A stretch of 64,000 nucleotides of DNA from Polaribacter sp. BAL334 (GTDB lineage: Bacteria > Bacteroidota > Bacteroidia > Flavobacteriales > Flavobacteriaceae): assembly GCF_015767435.1 (NCBI RefSeq), contig NZ_JADWOV010000255.1, positions 124,001 through 188,000 of the forward strand, read 5' to 3'. Below are positions 18,500 through 27,893 of this stretch, piece after piece; the stretch's first letter is position 1, and each line of letters starts with the position of its first letter. The position numbers were made by a program, and so were the translations under genes. Under the pieces are notes generated by a model. It ran no database searches. It was given only the letters and a program-made list of their open reading frames with translations, and was not told the DNA's origin.

Positions 18500-18575
18500 A
18501 AATTTCTATGTTATTTTTTAATGATGTATTCTTACAAAACTACTAAAATAATTCTGTATTTTGATAGCTATTTTA

Positions 18576-20102
18576 TTAATGTTTAAAATGTCTTGTTCCA
18601 GTGGTTACCATTGATACGTTGTTTGCATTGCAATAGTCAATACTCAACTGATCTTTGATTGATCCTCCAGGTTGAATCACACTTTTGATGCCAGCTTTAT
18701 CAGCAATTTCTACACAATCTGGAAAAGGGAAAAACGCATCACTTGCCATGGCTGCTCCATTCAAATCAAAACCAAAGTTTTTTGCTTTTTCAATGGCTTG
18801 ATGTAACGCATCAACTCTGCTTGTTTGTCCAGTTCCACTTGCTAAAAGTTGTTTGTTTTTTACCAAAACAATGGTATTAGATTTGGTGTTTTTACACAAT
18901 TTTGATGCAAAAAGCAAATCTTCAATTTCTGTTGCACTTGGTTTTGTATTGGTAACGTATGTTAAGTGTTCAATAGTATCTGTAATAAAATCTTTGTCTT
19001 GAACCAACAAACCATTCAAGGAAGTTCTTACCAATTGTGTAGGCAATGCAACTTCTTTTTGCACTAAAATGATTCTATTTTTTTTCGATTGTAATATCTC
19101 TAAAGCACTTTCAGTATAGCTTGGTGCAATTACTACTTCGCAAAATAAATCATTGATTTCTTGTGCAGTAGCATCATCAATAGTTGTATTTGCGATTAAA
19201 ATTCCTCCAAAAGCAGAAACTGGATCACCAGCCAAAGCATCAACATACGCTTCTTTAATGGTATTTCTTTGTGCAAATCCACAAGCATTGTTGTGTTTTA
19301 AAATCGCAAAAGTAGGTGCTTCTCCTTTGAATTCTTCCATCAAATTAACAGCTGCATCCACATCAAGCAAATTGTTGTAACTCAATTCTTTTCCGTGAAT
19401 TTTATCAAACATAGCATCTAAATCTCCAAAGAAATAGCCTTTTTGATGTGGATTTTCTCCATATCGCAATACTTGCCCTTTTTGTTCGCTAGCTTTAAAA
19501 ACCACTTCATCTTCATTGAAATAATTGAAAATAGCAGTGTCATAATGTGACGAAACATTGAATGATTTTGCCGCAAACTTTTTTCTTTGTGCTAGAGTTG
19601 TGATCCCATTATTTTCGGAAATAATATGTAAAAATTCCTCATATTGTTCCATGGAAGAAACTATAAAAGTGTCTTTAAAATTTTTGGCTGCAGCTCTAAT
19701 CAATGAAATACCACCAATATCAATTTTCTCAACAATATCTGCTTCTGATGCACCAGAAGCCACTGTTTTTTCAAAAGGATACAAATCAACAATCACCAAG
19801 TCAATCTGCGGAATTTCATATTCTTTCATCTCTGCAATATCGCCTTTGTGATCTTGTCTGTTAAGAATTCCTCCAAAAATTTTCGGATGCAATGTTTTTA
19901 CTCTTCCACCTAAAATAGAAGGATAAGAAGTAACATCTTCCACAGGAATGACATCAATTCCTAGTTCTTTGATAAAGGTTTCTGTTCCTCCAGTTGAATA
20001 AATAGTAACATTTAATTCGTTCAATTTTTGAACGATTGGCGCTAAACCATCTTTATGAAAAACCGAAATTAAGGCAGATGTAAGTTGTTTTGAATTGCTC
20101 AT
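18576..20102 (-). CDS. purH: bifunctional AICAR formyltransferase / IMP cyclohydrolase
   Basis: Catalyses the last two steps of purine synthesis to IMP. The 508 residues have an N-terminal MGS-like IMP cyclohydrolase domain (LNVTIYSTGGTETFIKELGI through VVDLYPFEKTV) and a C-terminal AICAR transformylase domain (LRYGENPHQKGYFF, ILKHNNACGFA, FPFPDCVEIADKAGIKSVIQPGGSIKDQ). The ATG at 20102 gives the expected MSNSKQLTSALISVFHK start; an in-frame codon 36 bases upstream was not chosen. Its neighbour mreB is the common flavobacterial one. Confidence 0.95.
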   Translation of the reverse strand: MSNSKQLTSALISVFHKDGLAPIVQKLNELNVTIYSTGGTETFIKELGIDVIPVEDVTSYPSILGGRVKTLHPKIFGGILNRQDHKGDIAEMKEYEIPQIDLVIVDLYPFEKTVASGASEADIVEKIDIGGISLIRAAAKNFKDTFIVSSMEQYEEFLHIISENNGITTLAQRKKFAAKSFNVSSHYDTAIFNYFNEDEVVFKASEQKGQVLRYGENPHQKGYFFGDLDAMFDKIHGKELSYNNLLDVDAAVNLMEEFKGEAPTFAILKHNNACGFAQRNTIKEAYVDALAGDPVSAFGGILIANTTIDDATAQEINDLFCEVVIAPSYTESALEILQSKKNRIILVQKEVALPTQLVRTSLNGLLVQDKDFITDTIEHLTYVTNTKPSATEIEDLLFASKLCKNTKSNTIVLVKNKQLLASGTGQTSRVDALHQAIEKAKNFGFDLNGAAMASDAFFPFPDCVEIADKAGIKSVIQPGGSIKDQLSIDYCNANNVSMVTTGTRHFKH

Positions 20103-20252
20103 TTTTTGCTTTTTGATTAAGCATGCGAAATTACGCAATCATTGAATGATTATCAATAAAAAGATAATAACAAAAACAATAAATAATTAACAAAGAATCT
20201 TTTGGGTGAAATTAATACAAAAATGAATTTGAAACAACAGATTATTATATAG

Positions 20253-20374
20253 CCACATAGAAACATAGAAAAAAGAGATAGATAGCCCAATTCTTGGGAT
20301 TCACGTAGCTATGAGTTTCTAAAATTGAGTGAAACGTCTTTAAAAAAAATCAGTAAAACTATGTTTCTATGTGG
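20253..20374. repeat. 16-bp inverted repeat with 90-base interior in the purH/GAF gap
   Basis: CCACATAGAAACATAG (20253-20268) is repeated in perfect inverse complement at 20359-20374. This is the only notable content of the 324-base gap between purH and the GAF gene. The interior carries no open reading frame. It resembles small, non-autonomous palindromic elements or long-stem terminators dispersed in flavobacterial genomes. A mobile origin is inference. Confidence 0.6.
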
Positions 20375-20426
20375 TTTTTATTATTGAAAATTGAATTACA
20401 CTTAACAGCTTAACAAAGAATGTTTT

Positions 20427-20879
20427 TTAAAACAAACTAGCCACTTTTTGACAAGTATATTCTAGTAAAATTTCATCGTTTTTGGTAAAAGGACTCACTG
20501 TGTGCGAATCAATATCAATTTGACCAATATTTTCACCATTCACAAAAATAGGAATTACAATTTCTGATTTCACTTTCCAACCACAAGAAATGTAATTTTC
20601 TTGTTCGGAAACATCTTGAACCACAAAGTTTTGATTGCTAATAGCTACTTGTCCGCAAATCCCTTTTCCAAATGGAATAATCGTATGTTCTGTTGGTTCG
20701 CCTTTAAATTGCGCCAATTTCAACTCATTTTTGTCACCATTTTTAAAGTAAAAACCTACCCAATCATAATAGGAAATTTGGCTTTCTAAAAAATCACAAA
20801 TGGCTTGTAATTTTTCGTCTTTTGTGTTTTTTGAAGCGAAAATGGTATCAATTTCTTGTTGTAAAAAGGCTACATTCAT
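20427..20879 (-). CDS. GAF domain protein, free methionine-(R)-sulfoxide reductase-like
   Basis: A single 150-residue GAF domain with the layout of the fRMsr family, which reduces free methionine-R-sulfoxide. Visible are YYDWVGFYF, IPFGKGICGQVA (one conserved Cys), VQDVSEQENYISCGWKVKSEIVIPI (a second conserved Cys) and GQIDIDSHTVSPFTKNDEILLE. Family enzymes usually carry a third Cys just before the IPFG segment; here that position reads THTI-like (EHTIIPFGKG), so it is missing. Activity is therefore likely but not certain. It stands alone after the inverted-repeat gap. Confidence 0.75.
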   Translation of the reverse strand: MNVAFLQQEIDTIFASKNTKDEKLQAICDFLESQISYYDWVGFYFKNGDKNELKLAQFKGEPTEHTIIPFGKGICGQVAISNQNFVVQDVSEQENYISCGWKVKSEIVIPIFVNGENIGQIDIDSHTVSPFTKNDEILLEYTCQKVASLF

Positions 20880-21029
20880 TTTGATTATTTTGTTGGCAAA
20901 AATAAGTGATTTTTTGAACTTCCATAGAAATTAAGCAAAGTGCTTGAAACTTTTTTATATTTTTGTGTAATTCCTTAAAATTCAAAAGGAACTGGAAAAC
21001 CTGAAAACCTAAAACATTAATAACAGAAA

Positions 21030-21566
21030 ATGACTAAAAAAGATTTATTTATTTTATTGATAAAAATATTCGGACTTTACTCCTTAATAACAACTATTTT
21101 TTCAGTCTTACCAAATAACATTGCATTTGTTATCCAAAACATTGATTCAACAGGAATAATTTGGCTTATTTGTACTGTCTTTATTACTGTAGGTTTATTT
21201 TATTTATTAATAACAAAATCTGAAAAAATATCAAATACTTTAAAATTAGAAAAGGGATTTGATGATGATAAAATTGAATTTGGAAATCTAAAAAATATAG
21301 ATATTATTAAGTTCGTGATTTTAATAATTGGTGGTTTTTTGTTCATCGAAAACTTACCTATATTTTTAAGTAATACTTTGTTTGCTTTTAAATCTTCAAT
21401 TCCAAAAGGATTTGATGATGCATATGGAAATCCAGGTTTATTAAAATATAACCAAATTGAAGACTATGTATATTGGATTACAAGTGGATCGAATTTATTA
21501 ATAGGTTATTTATTGATTAGTAATTATAAGAATATAAGTGACTTTTTGAATAAAAAACTGAATTAA
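21030..21566 (+). CDS. hypothetical four-helix membrane protein
   Basis: A 178-residue protein with about four hydrophobic segments (roughly 5-30, 42-62, 92-112 and 148-165). Two hydrophilic stretches both contain GFDD (KGFDDDK and KGFDDAYGN). No family is recognised and no motif suggests catalysis. It has plain AT-rich coding sequence and no operon partner; a 230-base gap follows before the metal cluster. It appears to be a real gene because of its consistent reading frame, ATG start and membrane topology. Confidence 0.6.
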   Translation: MTKKDLFILLIKIFGLYSLITTIFSVLPNNIAFVIQNIDSTGIIWLICTVFITVGLFYLLITKSEKISNTLKLEKGFDDDKIEFGNLKNIDIIKFVILIIGGFLFIENLPIFLSNTLFAFKSSIPKGFDDAYGNPGLLKYNQIEDYVYWITSGSNLLIGYLLISNYKNISDFLNKKLN

Positions 21567-21756
21567 AAAAAAATAAACTTTAAACAACAAACAACCAATA
21601 AATATCCAACCAATCTCAACCCAATTCCTTAAAACCCAATAACCCAATTTTAATTTATAAAACGAGTCTTTTCGTTTGCGTCATTAGTAAACAACTCAAT
21701 ATTAAAAACTTACAGATGGTGAGATATTGATTTTAACAAAACAAAAACGTTATTTC

Positions 21757-21788
21757 TTGTTAACATAGCAAACAAAGTTGTAATTTTG
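21757..21788 (+). promoter_or_regulatory. probable promoter of the heavy-metal cluster
   Basis: TTG (21757-21759) and TAATTTTG (21781-21788) fit -33/-7 elements with a 21-base spacer. The expected start point is within a few bases of the ATG at 21798, so the leader would be very short or absent. Confidence 0.5.
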
Positions 21789-21797
21789 CATTCGATT

Positions 21798-22202
21798 ATG
21801 AAACAATCAGTAGTAAAAATAACTTCATTTGCACTTGCACTATTTGTGCTTTTTTCAACCCTATCTTTTACGGTTGAAAAGCATTTTTGTGGAGAATTTT
21901 TAATGGATGTTTCTTTCACTGGTGAAGCAGCAGATTGTGGAATGGACATGGAAAAAGTTGCTAAAACCAAACAAAAAAATTGCTGTAAAGACGAAATCTT
22001 CCACATTGAAGGTCAAGATGAATTGCAACAATTTTCTTACTCAGATTTTGATTTAGAAAAACAACAATTTGTTCTCGCTTTTTATCAATCGTATCAAGAA
22101 CTTTTTGTTCAAAAAATTGCTAAAAAAACCTTTTACAAAGATTTTTCTCCACCTGATATTCCCAAAGACTATCAAGTCTTGTATCAGACATTTATCATTT
22201 GA
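21798..22202 (+). CDS. HYC_CC_PP family small secreted protein
   Basis: A 134-residue protein with a signal peptide (about 1-25), then EKHFCGEFL, a Cys in DCGMD, KNCCKDE and, near the C terminus, FSPPDIP. The HFC, CC and PP landmarks are those of the HYC_CC_PP family of Bacteroidota, whose function is not established. It commonly precedes a TonB-dependent receptor and HMA-domain proteins, as here. Paired cysteines suggest metal binding. The ATG at 21798 was chosen over a TTG four codons earlier. It is first in the cluster. Confidence 0.75.
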   Translation: MKQSVVKITSFALALFVLFSTLSFTVEKHFCGEFLMDVSFTGEAADCGMDMEKVAKTKQKNCCKDEIFHIEGQDELQQFSYSDFDLEKQQFVLAFYQSYQELFVQKIAKKTFYKDFSPPDIPKDYQVLYQTFII

Positions 22203-22282
22203 TTTTTAAATTGTTAACTCGTTAAAATCTTCTTTTCAGAGGGTTTTAAAAACACGTTATTTAATTTAAAAATCATATATAA

Positions 22283-24523
22283 ATGAAAAAATATATCCTC
22301 AGTTTTTTACTGATTTTTGTTTCAACATTCCTTTTTTCTCAAACCACTTTTACAGGAATGATTATGGACAAAAACAACCCAACAAATGCTTTGGGAGTAG
22401 AAGGCGCAAGCGTTCACTGGTTAGATACCAATGTGAGTGCAATAACCAATAAAAAAGGCTGGTTTTCAATAGCTTACAAACCCGAATATAAAAAATTAGT
22501 GGTCAGTTATGTAGGTTTTAAGACAGATACCTTAACCATCACCAACTTAGAAACCTTGCATCATTTTTTGACTCCACAAGGTGATTTGGAAGAGATTACT
22601 ATCAAAAGTAAAAAGAAAGCGATTCAAAAATCGTTGTTTTCAACGACCAATGTTTTTACGGTAAACAGTGCAGAATTGTTGAAAGCTGCTTGTTGTAATT
22701 TGGCAGAAAGTTTTGAAACAAATCCTTCTATTGACGTTAGTTTTTCTGATGCGTTGACAGGCACAAGACAAATCAGAATGTTGGGTTTAACAAGTCCGTA
22801 TTTGTTAATTACTCAAGAAAATATTCCGTCTGTAAGAGGAGCAAGTCAGGTTTTTGGACTTACATTTACCCCAGGAACTTGGGTAGAAAGCATCCAAATA
22901 ACCAAAGGTGCAGGAAGTGTAGTGAATGGTTTTGAAAGTATTTCAGGACAAATTAATACAGAATTGGTAAAACCTGCTACTGACAAAAGTTTCTTTTTGA
23001 ATGCTTTTGCATCGCAAATGGGACGTTTTGAAGTAAACACCCATTTCAATAAAAAAGTTTCTGAAAAATGGCACACAGGTTTGTATGTTCATGGAAATTA
23101 TACAGGTCAAAAATTTGACATGAATGATGATAATTTCTTAGATATGCCTTTGGCAAAACAACTCAATGTTTTGAATCGTTGGCAGTTTACTGATGCCGAA
23201 AAAGGCTGGGTAAGTTTTATCAATGTGCGTTTTATGAATGATGAAAAACAAACAGGAGAACTCAATTTTAATCCTGAACTTCACAAAGGAACAACCCAAT
23301 TTTGGGGAAGTGAAATAGATACCAAACGATTTGAAACCTCTGCAAAAATAGGCTATGTGTTTCCAGAAATGCCCTATCAAAGTTTTGGTTTTCAAATTGC
23401 CTACAGTGATCATCAACAAGATTCTTATTTTGGTTTGAATTCGTATGATATTCAACATCAAAGTGTGTATTCGAATTTATTATTTAATTCGATTATTGGA
23501 GATACTCGTAATAAGTTCAAAACAGGACTTTCATTTACGCACGACAATTATGATGAGTTTGTAAATATGTCGGATTTTGGAAGAAAAGAAACTTCTGTAG
23601 GAGCCTTCTTTGAATATACATTCGACAATTTGGATGATTTTTCATTAGTAGCAGGCTTGCGTGCAGATTCTCATAATTTATTAGGAAATTTCATTACACC
23701 TCGTTTGCATTTGCGCTATAATCCTTGGGAAGATGGGGTAATCAAAGCTTCATTTGGTAGAGGAAAAAGAAGTGCGAATATCTTTGCTGAAAATCAACAA
23801 TTGTTTGCAAGTTCAAGACAAATTAATATCGAAAATAACAATGGAAATATTTACGGCTTGAATCCTGAAATTGCTTGGAATTATGGAATTTCATATTTGC
23901 AGAAATTCAATGTTTTCAATCAAAAAGGAGACATTACGTTTGATTATTACAGAACCGATTTTAACAATCAAGTAGTGGTTGATTGGGAAAATCCACAAGC
24001 CATTTCTTTCTATGATTTGGATGGAAAAAGTATTGCCAATAGTTTTCAAGTAGAGGTAAATTATTCGCTGGCAACCAACTTAGAATTGAGAACAGCATAT
24101 AAATATTTTGATATTGCAACCACTTATAAAAGCGGAGATTTGCAAAAACCTATTCAACCACAACATCGATTTTTTGCCAATCTTTCGTATGAAACGGAAC
24201 TTGAAAATGAAAAACAATGGCGTTTTGATGTTACTTTTAATGCCATTGGAAAACAACGATTGCCAGACACGAGTTCAAATCCTGTACAATATCAACTGCC
24301 AGAATTTGCAGCTCCATATCAACTGTTGAATTCTCAAATTACGAGAGTTTTTTCAGATAGATTTGAGGTGTATATTGGTGCAGAAAATTTGACCAATGTG
24401 CAACAAAATAATCCAATTTTGGGGAATGACAATCCTTTTGGACCCAATTTTGATACCACTATTGTATATGCACCCATTTTTGGACGTGCAATGTATACAG
24501 GCTTACGATTTAACATCAATTAA
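22283..24523 (+). CDS. TonB-dependent receptor of a heavy-metal (probably copper) cluster
   Basis: A 746-residue outer-membrane transporter. It has a signal peptide (1-19, ending FLFSQT), a carboxypeptidase-D-regulatory-like domain (about 20-100, GVEGASVHWLDTN to VVSYVGFKTDTL), a plug domain (roughly 125-235, containing KAACCNLAESFETNPSIDVSF and VVNGFESISGQINTE) and a 22-strand barrel ending FGRAMYTGLRFNIN. The CC pair in the plug is characteristic of the subgroup found next to HMA proteins. The substrate is inferred from neighbours: HYC_CC_PP upstream, and two HMA proteins plus a metal-binding lipoprotein downstream, all on the same strand with short gaps. Confidence 0.85.
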   Translation: MKKYILSFLLIFVSTFLFSQTTFTGMIMDKNNPTNALGVEGASVHWLDTNVSAITNKKGWFSIAYKPEYKKLVVSYVGFKTDTLTITNLETLHHFLTPQGDLEEITIKSKKKAIQKSLFSTTNVFTVNSAELLKAACCNLAESFETNPSIDVSFSDALTGTRQIRMLGLTSPYLLITQENIPSVRGASQVFGLTFTPGTWVESIQITKGAGSVVNGFESISGQINTELVKPATDKSFFLNAFASQMGRFEVNTHFNKKVSEKWHTGLYVHGNYTGQKFDMNDDNFLDMPLAKQLNVLNRWQFTDAEKGWVSFINVRFMNDEKQTGELNFNPELHKGTTQFWGSEIDTKRFETSAKIGYVFPEMPYQSFGFQIAYSDHQQDSYFGLNSYDIQHQSVYSNLLFNSIIGDTRNKFKTGLSFTHDNYDEFVNMSDFGRKETSVGAFFEYTFDNLDDFSLVAGLRADSHNLLGNFITPRLHLRYNPWEDGVIKASFGRGKRSANIFAENQQLFASSRQINIENNNGNIYGLNPEIAWNYGISYLQKFNVFNQKGDITFDYYRTDFNNQVVVDWENPQAISFYDLDGKSIANSFQVEVNYSLATNLELRTAYKYFDIATTYKSGDLQKPIQPQHRFFANLSYETELENEKQWRFDVTFNAIGKQRLPDTSSNPVQYQLPEFAAPYQLLNSQITRVFSDRFEVYIGAENLTNVQQNNPILGNDNPFGPNFDTTIVYAPIFGRAMYTGLRFNIN

Positions 24524-24554
24524 CTATAAATCAATAATTTAATATTTTAAAATC

Positions 24555-24962
24555 ATGAAAAAAATCATTTTAGTAATTAGTATTTGTTTGATTGGATTTT
24601 CAGTTCAATCTCAAGAAGTAAAGAAAAATAAAAACGCCAAAGTTACCCTAGAAGTTGATGGAGTTTGTGGCATGTGCAAAAAGCGAATTGAAACAGCATC
24701 CTTAAAAACACCAGGAGTAAAATTTGCCATTTGGGATGTAAAAACCCATCAATTAAACTTGATTTTGGACGAAAATAAAACGGATGTTGCCACTATTCAA
24801 AAAAATATTTTAGCAGTTGGGCATGACATAATTTTGAGTAAAGACAAAAAAATATCAGCCAAAGAGGAAGCATATAATTCAGTACATCCTTGTTGTAAAT
24901 ATCGTGATGAAGAAATAATTTTGGATCATGAAGGAGGAATGAAAAAACAAAAAAAACAATAA
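24555..24962 (+). CDS. secreted HMA-domain heavy-metal-binding protein
   Basis: A 135-residue protein with a signal peptide (1-19, FSVQSQ) and one heavy-metal-associated domain (about 27-95) bearing GVCGMCKKRIE, the CxxC pair that binds soft metals such as Cu(I). A C-terminal HPCCKYRDEE adds two more cysteines, and the tail is Lys-rich. It probably carries metal in the periplasm for the TonB-dependent receptor gene 31 bases upstream. It is followed at 4 bases by the metal-binding lipoprotein gene. Confidence 0.82.
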   Translation: MKKIILVISICLIGFSVQSQEVKKNKNAKVTLEVDGVCGMCKKRIETASLKTPGVKFAIWDVKTHQLNLILDENKTDVATIQKNILAVGHDIILSKDKKISAKEEAYNSVHPCCKYRDEEIILDHEGGMKKQKKQ

Positions 24963-24966
24963 TATC

Positions 24967-25209
24967 ATGAAAATAAATGTAATCATTATCGCAGTTATTA
25001 TTTTATCAAGTATCGTTTTTACTTCTTGTAAAACTGAGAAAACAGCGCCTCAAAAAGGGGAAGTTGTTACTGAAAAAGTAGCGTATCAATGTCCCATGAA
25101 ATGTGAAGAAGAAAAAACCTATGACAAAGAAGGCACTTGTCCCGTTTGCAAAATGAAACTTAGAGAAAAATCTACGGAAAGTGAACATCATGAGCATAAA
25201 AATCATTAA
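24967..25209 (+). CDS. small lipoprotein with heavy-metal-binding domain
   Basis: An 80-residue lipoprotein; the lipobox is VFTSCKT with Cys at about 18. It is followed by one YQCPMKCEEEKTYDKEGTCPVCKMKL unit, the CPM...CPVC metal-binding domain found in copper efflux and resistance proteins. The C terminus is His-rich (SEHHEHKNH). It is very likely a periplasm-facing copper or similar metal buffer. It is tightly packed between two HMA genes. Confidence 0.8.
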   Translation: MKINVIIIAVIILSSIVFTSCKTEKTAPQKGEVVTEKVAYQCPMKCEEEKTYDKEGTCPVCKMKLREKSTESEHHEHKNH

Positions 25210-25228
25210 TCATAAAAGATAAACAATT

Positions 25229-25948
25229 ATGAAACATACCTATATTGTAAGTGGCATGACCTGTAGTGGATGTAAAGCCTCAGTGGAAAAATCGCTTACT
25301 TCTTTAGAGGATGTCACCAATGTAACTGTTGATTTAGAGTCAGCTGAAGTGGTTATTGATATGAAAAATCATATCACACTATCAAAACTTCAAGAGGTTT
25401 TATCAGCAAAATATACAATCTCAGAAAAGAAGAATGAAAAATTGCAAAGTTTTGATTCATCTCCAAAAAAATCAGAAATACAACAATTATTTCCGTTGTT
25501 TTTGATTTTTGGATATATTACTGTTGCTGCAATAATTTCAGCAATCAATCCTTGGAATACCAATGATTTCATGCTCAATTTTATGGGGCTTTTTTACATC
25601 GTTTTCAGCTTTTTTAAGTTGTTAGATGTAAAAGGTTTTGCAATGAGTTTTGGGATGTATGATCCATTGTCAAAAGTAATTCCTAGGTATGGTTTTGTGT
25701 ATCCTTTTATTGAGTTGGCTTTGGGAATTTTCTTTTTAATGCGCTTTCAAATTTTTGCTGCGTTGTTGATTACCTTAATTATTTTAGGAATTACAACAGT
25801 GGGAGTTACAAAATCATTGTTGGATAAAAAATCGATAAAATGTGCGTGTTTGGGAGCAGTTTTAAATTTGCCCATGACCAAAGCAACGTTTATTGAAAAT
25901 TCAATTATGATTTTGATGGCTATTTTGATGCTTTTTGAATATGTATAG
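25229..25948 (+). CDS. HMA domain fused to a MauE/DoxX-like membrane protein
   Basis: A 239-residue protein. Residues 1-65 form an HMA domain with the full metal motif GMTCSGC. Residues about 85-239 contain four membrane helices of the MauE/DoxX-like type, including KCACLGAVLNLPMTKATFIEN with a Cys pair suited to redox or metal transfer. The combination suggests a membrane metal relay or a redox partner for the metal-binding proteins upstream. It is last gene of the cluster and ends at a strong terminator. The exact role is not established. Confidence 0.8.
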   Translation: MKHTYIVSGMTCSGCKASVEKSLTSLEDVTNVTVDLESAEVVIDMKNHITLSKLQEVLSAKYTISEKKNEKLQSFDSSPKKSEIQQLFPLFLIFGYITVAAIISAINPWNTNDFMLNFMGLFYIVFSFFKLLDVKGFAMSFGMYDPLSKVIPRYGFVYPFIELALGIFFLMRFQIFAALLITLIILGITTVGVTKSLLDKKSIKCACLGAVLNLPMTKATFIENSIMILMAILMLFEYV

Positions 25949-25965
25949 CTTCGAAAAGATTAAAA

Positions 25966-26005
25966 TAAAAAAAACCGTTCAAAGTACTTTGAACGGTTTT
26001 TTTTA
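25966..26005. terminator. bidirectional terminator between the metal cluster and rho
   Basis: AAAAACCGTTCAAAG pairs perfectly with CTTTGAACGGTTTTT around TA, flanked by A and T runs on both sides. It can end the plus-strand metal cluster and the convergent rho gene. Confidence 0.9.
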
Positions 26006-26021
26006 TTTTTAGATTTTGTTT

Positions 26022-27827
26022 TTAACCATTCATTGAGATTAAAAACTCATCATTATTTCTTGTTTTCTTAATTCTATCATTGATAAATTCCATTGCTTCA
26101 ATTGGATTCATATCTGACAAATATTTGCGTAAAACCCACATTCTTTGTAGCGTTTTATCATCCAATAATAAATCATCACGTCTAGTTGAAGATTTAATCA
26201 AATCAATTGCAGGATAAATTCTTCTGTTAGAAATATTTCTATCCAATTGCAATTCCATATTTCCTGTTCCTTTAAATTCTTCGAAAATTACTTCGTCCAT
26301 TTTTGAACCAGTTTCAGTAAGTGCAGTTGCGATGATGGTTAATGAGCCTCCACCTTCAATATTTCGTGCAGCACCAAAAAAACGTTTTGGTTTGTGCAAT
26401 GCATTGGCATCAATACCTCCAGATAAAATTTTTCCAGAAGCTGGTGCAACAGTATTATACGCTCTTGCCAAACGCGTAATAGAATCTAATAAGATTACTA
26501 CATCATGTCCACATTCCACCAATCTTTTCGCCTTTTCTAACACGATATTTGCAACACGAACATGTTTTTCTGCAGGTTCATCAAAAGTAGAAGCAACTAC
26601 TTCTCCACGAACACTTCGTTGCATATCTGTAACCTCTTCAGGACGTTCATCAATCAATAAAACGATTTGATAAACTTCAGGATGATTAGACGCAATCGCA
26701 TTTGCTACGTCTTTCAACAACATGGTTTTCCCTGTTTTTGGTTGCGCTACAATCATACCACGTTGTCCTTTTCCAATAGGTGAAAATAAATCAATTATTC
26801 TTGTGGATAAAGAACTTCCTTTTTGTGCTAAATTGAATTTTTCTTGAGGAAATAATGGTGTTAAATGCTCAAAAGAAACACGATCTCTCACAATATTTGG
26901 ATTCAATCCATTGATTTTTGAAACTCTAATTAAAGGAAAATATTTTTCACCTTCTTTTGGAGGTCTTACAATTCCTTTAACAGTGTCACCTGTTTTTAAA
27001 CCAAATAATTTTATTTGAGATTGAGAAACATAAATATCATCAGGTGATGACAAATAGTTATAATCTGAAGAGCGTAAAAAGCCATAACCATCAGGCATCA
27101 TTTCAAGAACACCTTCACTTTCTATAATTCCGTCAAATTCAAAATCTGGATCTCTGTATCTGTTTCCATTTTTTTGACCTTTTGGAACGTTGTTTTTAGG
27201 GTTATTAGGATTGTTTTCTTTGGCTTTATTTTTTTGATTTGCATTATTCCCATTCTGTTGGTTTGGGTTTTGCTGATTGCCATTTTGCTGATTGGAATTT
27301 TGTGGTGCAACATTTTGCTGATTCCCATTCTGTTGGTTTGGGTTTTGCTGATTTCCATTTTGTTGGTTGGAATTTTGTTGCACAGCATTTTGTTGATTCC
27401 CGTTTTTTTGATTTGGATTTTGTTGATTTCCTGTTTTTTGCTGATTTCGAGGTTGGTTATTAACAGGTTTTTTTTCAACATTATTTTCTGGAGTAGTTTC
27501 TTTTTCTGTCACTTTTTTTACCTCTTCAATGACGATTTTTGGAACTACTTTTTCCACTTCCACTTTTGGAGTTTCAGCAACAACAATCGCTTTCACAACT
27601 TCTTTTTCGTTAGTTTTAACAAGCCTTTTACGCTTAGTTTTGTCAACTTTTGGGATTTCTTTAGAAGGTTCTTTTGGAGGTGTTGTTGGATTTGCAGCTT
27701 GGATATCTAAAATTTGATATACCAAATCTAATTTTTTTAATTGGCTTATTTTTGGAATACCAATAGCTTTTGCAATCACTTGCAAGTCAGCAAGCGTTTT
27801 TTCTTTTAGTTCAGAAATTTCGAACAT
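26022..27827 (-). CDS. rho: transcription termination factor Rho with Asn/Gln-rich insert
   Basis: Hexameric RNA-dependent ATPase that ends transcription. The N-terminal Rho-N domain (about 1-45, [19 protein letters not shown]) is followed by a basic/acidic linker. A roughly 100-residue low-complexity Asn/Gln-rich tract (about 123-222) follows, then the RNA-binding domain ([35 protein letters not shown]) and the ATPase core with P-loop AQPKTGKT (361-368), [13 protein letters not shown] and [20 protein letters not shown]. At 601 residues it is much longer than E. coli Rho (419) because of the linker and insert. Such inserts occur in other Bacteroidota; in other bacteria they have been linked to phase separation or altered termination. 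Confidence 0.96.
   Translation of the reverse strand: MFEISELKEKTLADLQVIAKAIGIPKISQLKKLDLVYQILDIQAANPTTPPKEPSKEIPKVDKTKRKRLVKTNEKEVVKAIVVAETPKVEVEKVVPKIVIEEVKKVTEKETTPENNVEKKPVNNQPRNQQKTGNQQNPNQKNGNQQNAVQQNSNQQNGNQQNPNQQNGNQQNVAPQNSNQQNGNQQNPNQQNGNNANQKNKAKENNPNNPKNNVPKGQKNGNRYRDPDFEFDGIIESEGVLEMMPDGYGFLRSSDYNYLSSPDDIYVSQSQIKLFGLKTGDTVKGIVRPPKEGEKYFPLIRVSKINGLNPNIVRDRVSFEHLTPLFPQEKFNLAQKGSSLSTRIIDLFSPIGKGQRGMIVAQPKTGKTMLLKDVANAIASNHPEVYQIVLLIDERPEEVTDMQRSVRGEVVASTFDEPAEKHVRVANIVLEKAKRLVECGHDVVILLDSITRLARAYNTVAPASGKILSGGIDANALHKPKRFFGAARNIEGGGSLTIIATALTETGSKMDEVIFEEFKGTGNMELQLDRNISNRRIYPAIDLIKSSTRRDDLLLDDKTLQRMWVLRKYLSDMNPIEAMEFINDRIKKTRNNDEFLISMNG
27228..27437 (-). repeat. tandem repeats coding the Asn/Gln-rich tract of Rho
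   Basis: Imperfect tandem DNA repeats built on a unit of about 30 bases encode [16 protein letters not shown] peptides within rho (about residues 131-200). Two longer copies of the block [18 protein letters not shown] can be seen. Such in-frame repeats can change copy number by slippage. The spurious plus-strand reading frames over this tract are a by-product of the composition. Confidence 0.8.
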
Positions 27828-27893
27828 GTATGTGATTTATTAAGTTTAATTCTTAAGATAATAAGGTAATTATAAATTGTTTAAGGCTTTTGT

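Noticed and set aside
24108..24329. 73-codon frame inside the TonB-dependent receptor gene
   Set aside because: It is an alternative frame of the barrel-coding region without support from conservation-like features.
27228..27437. Tandem repeats resembling a CRISPR array
   Set aside because: The units are in-frame coding repeats within rho, with no unique spacers and no cas genes anywhere in the window.
27174..27710. Long open frame on the plus strand opposite rho
   Set aside because: It runs antisense to the Asn/Gln tract of rho; its hydrophobic Leu/Ile/Phe content is a by-product of the reverse complement of AAT/CAA codons.
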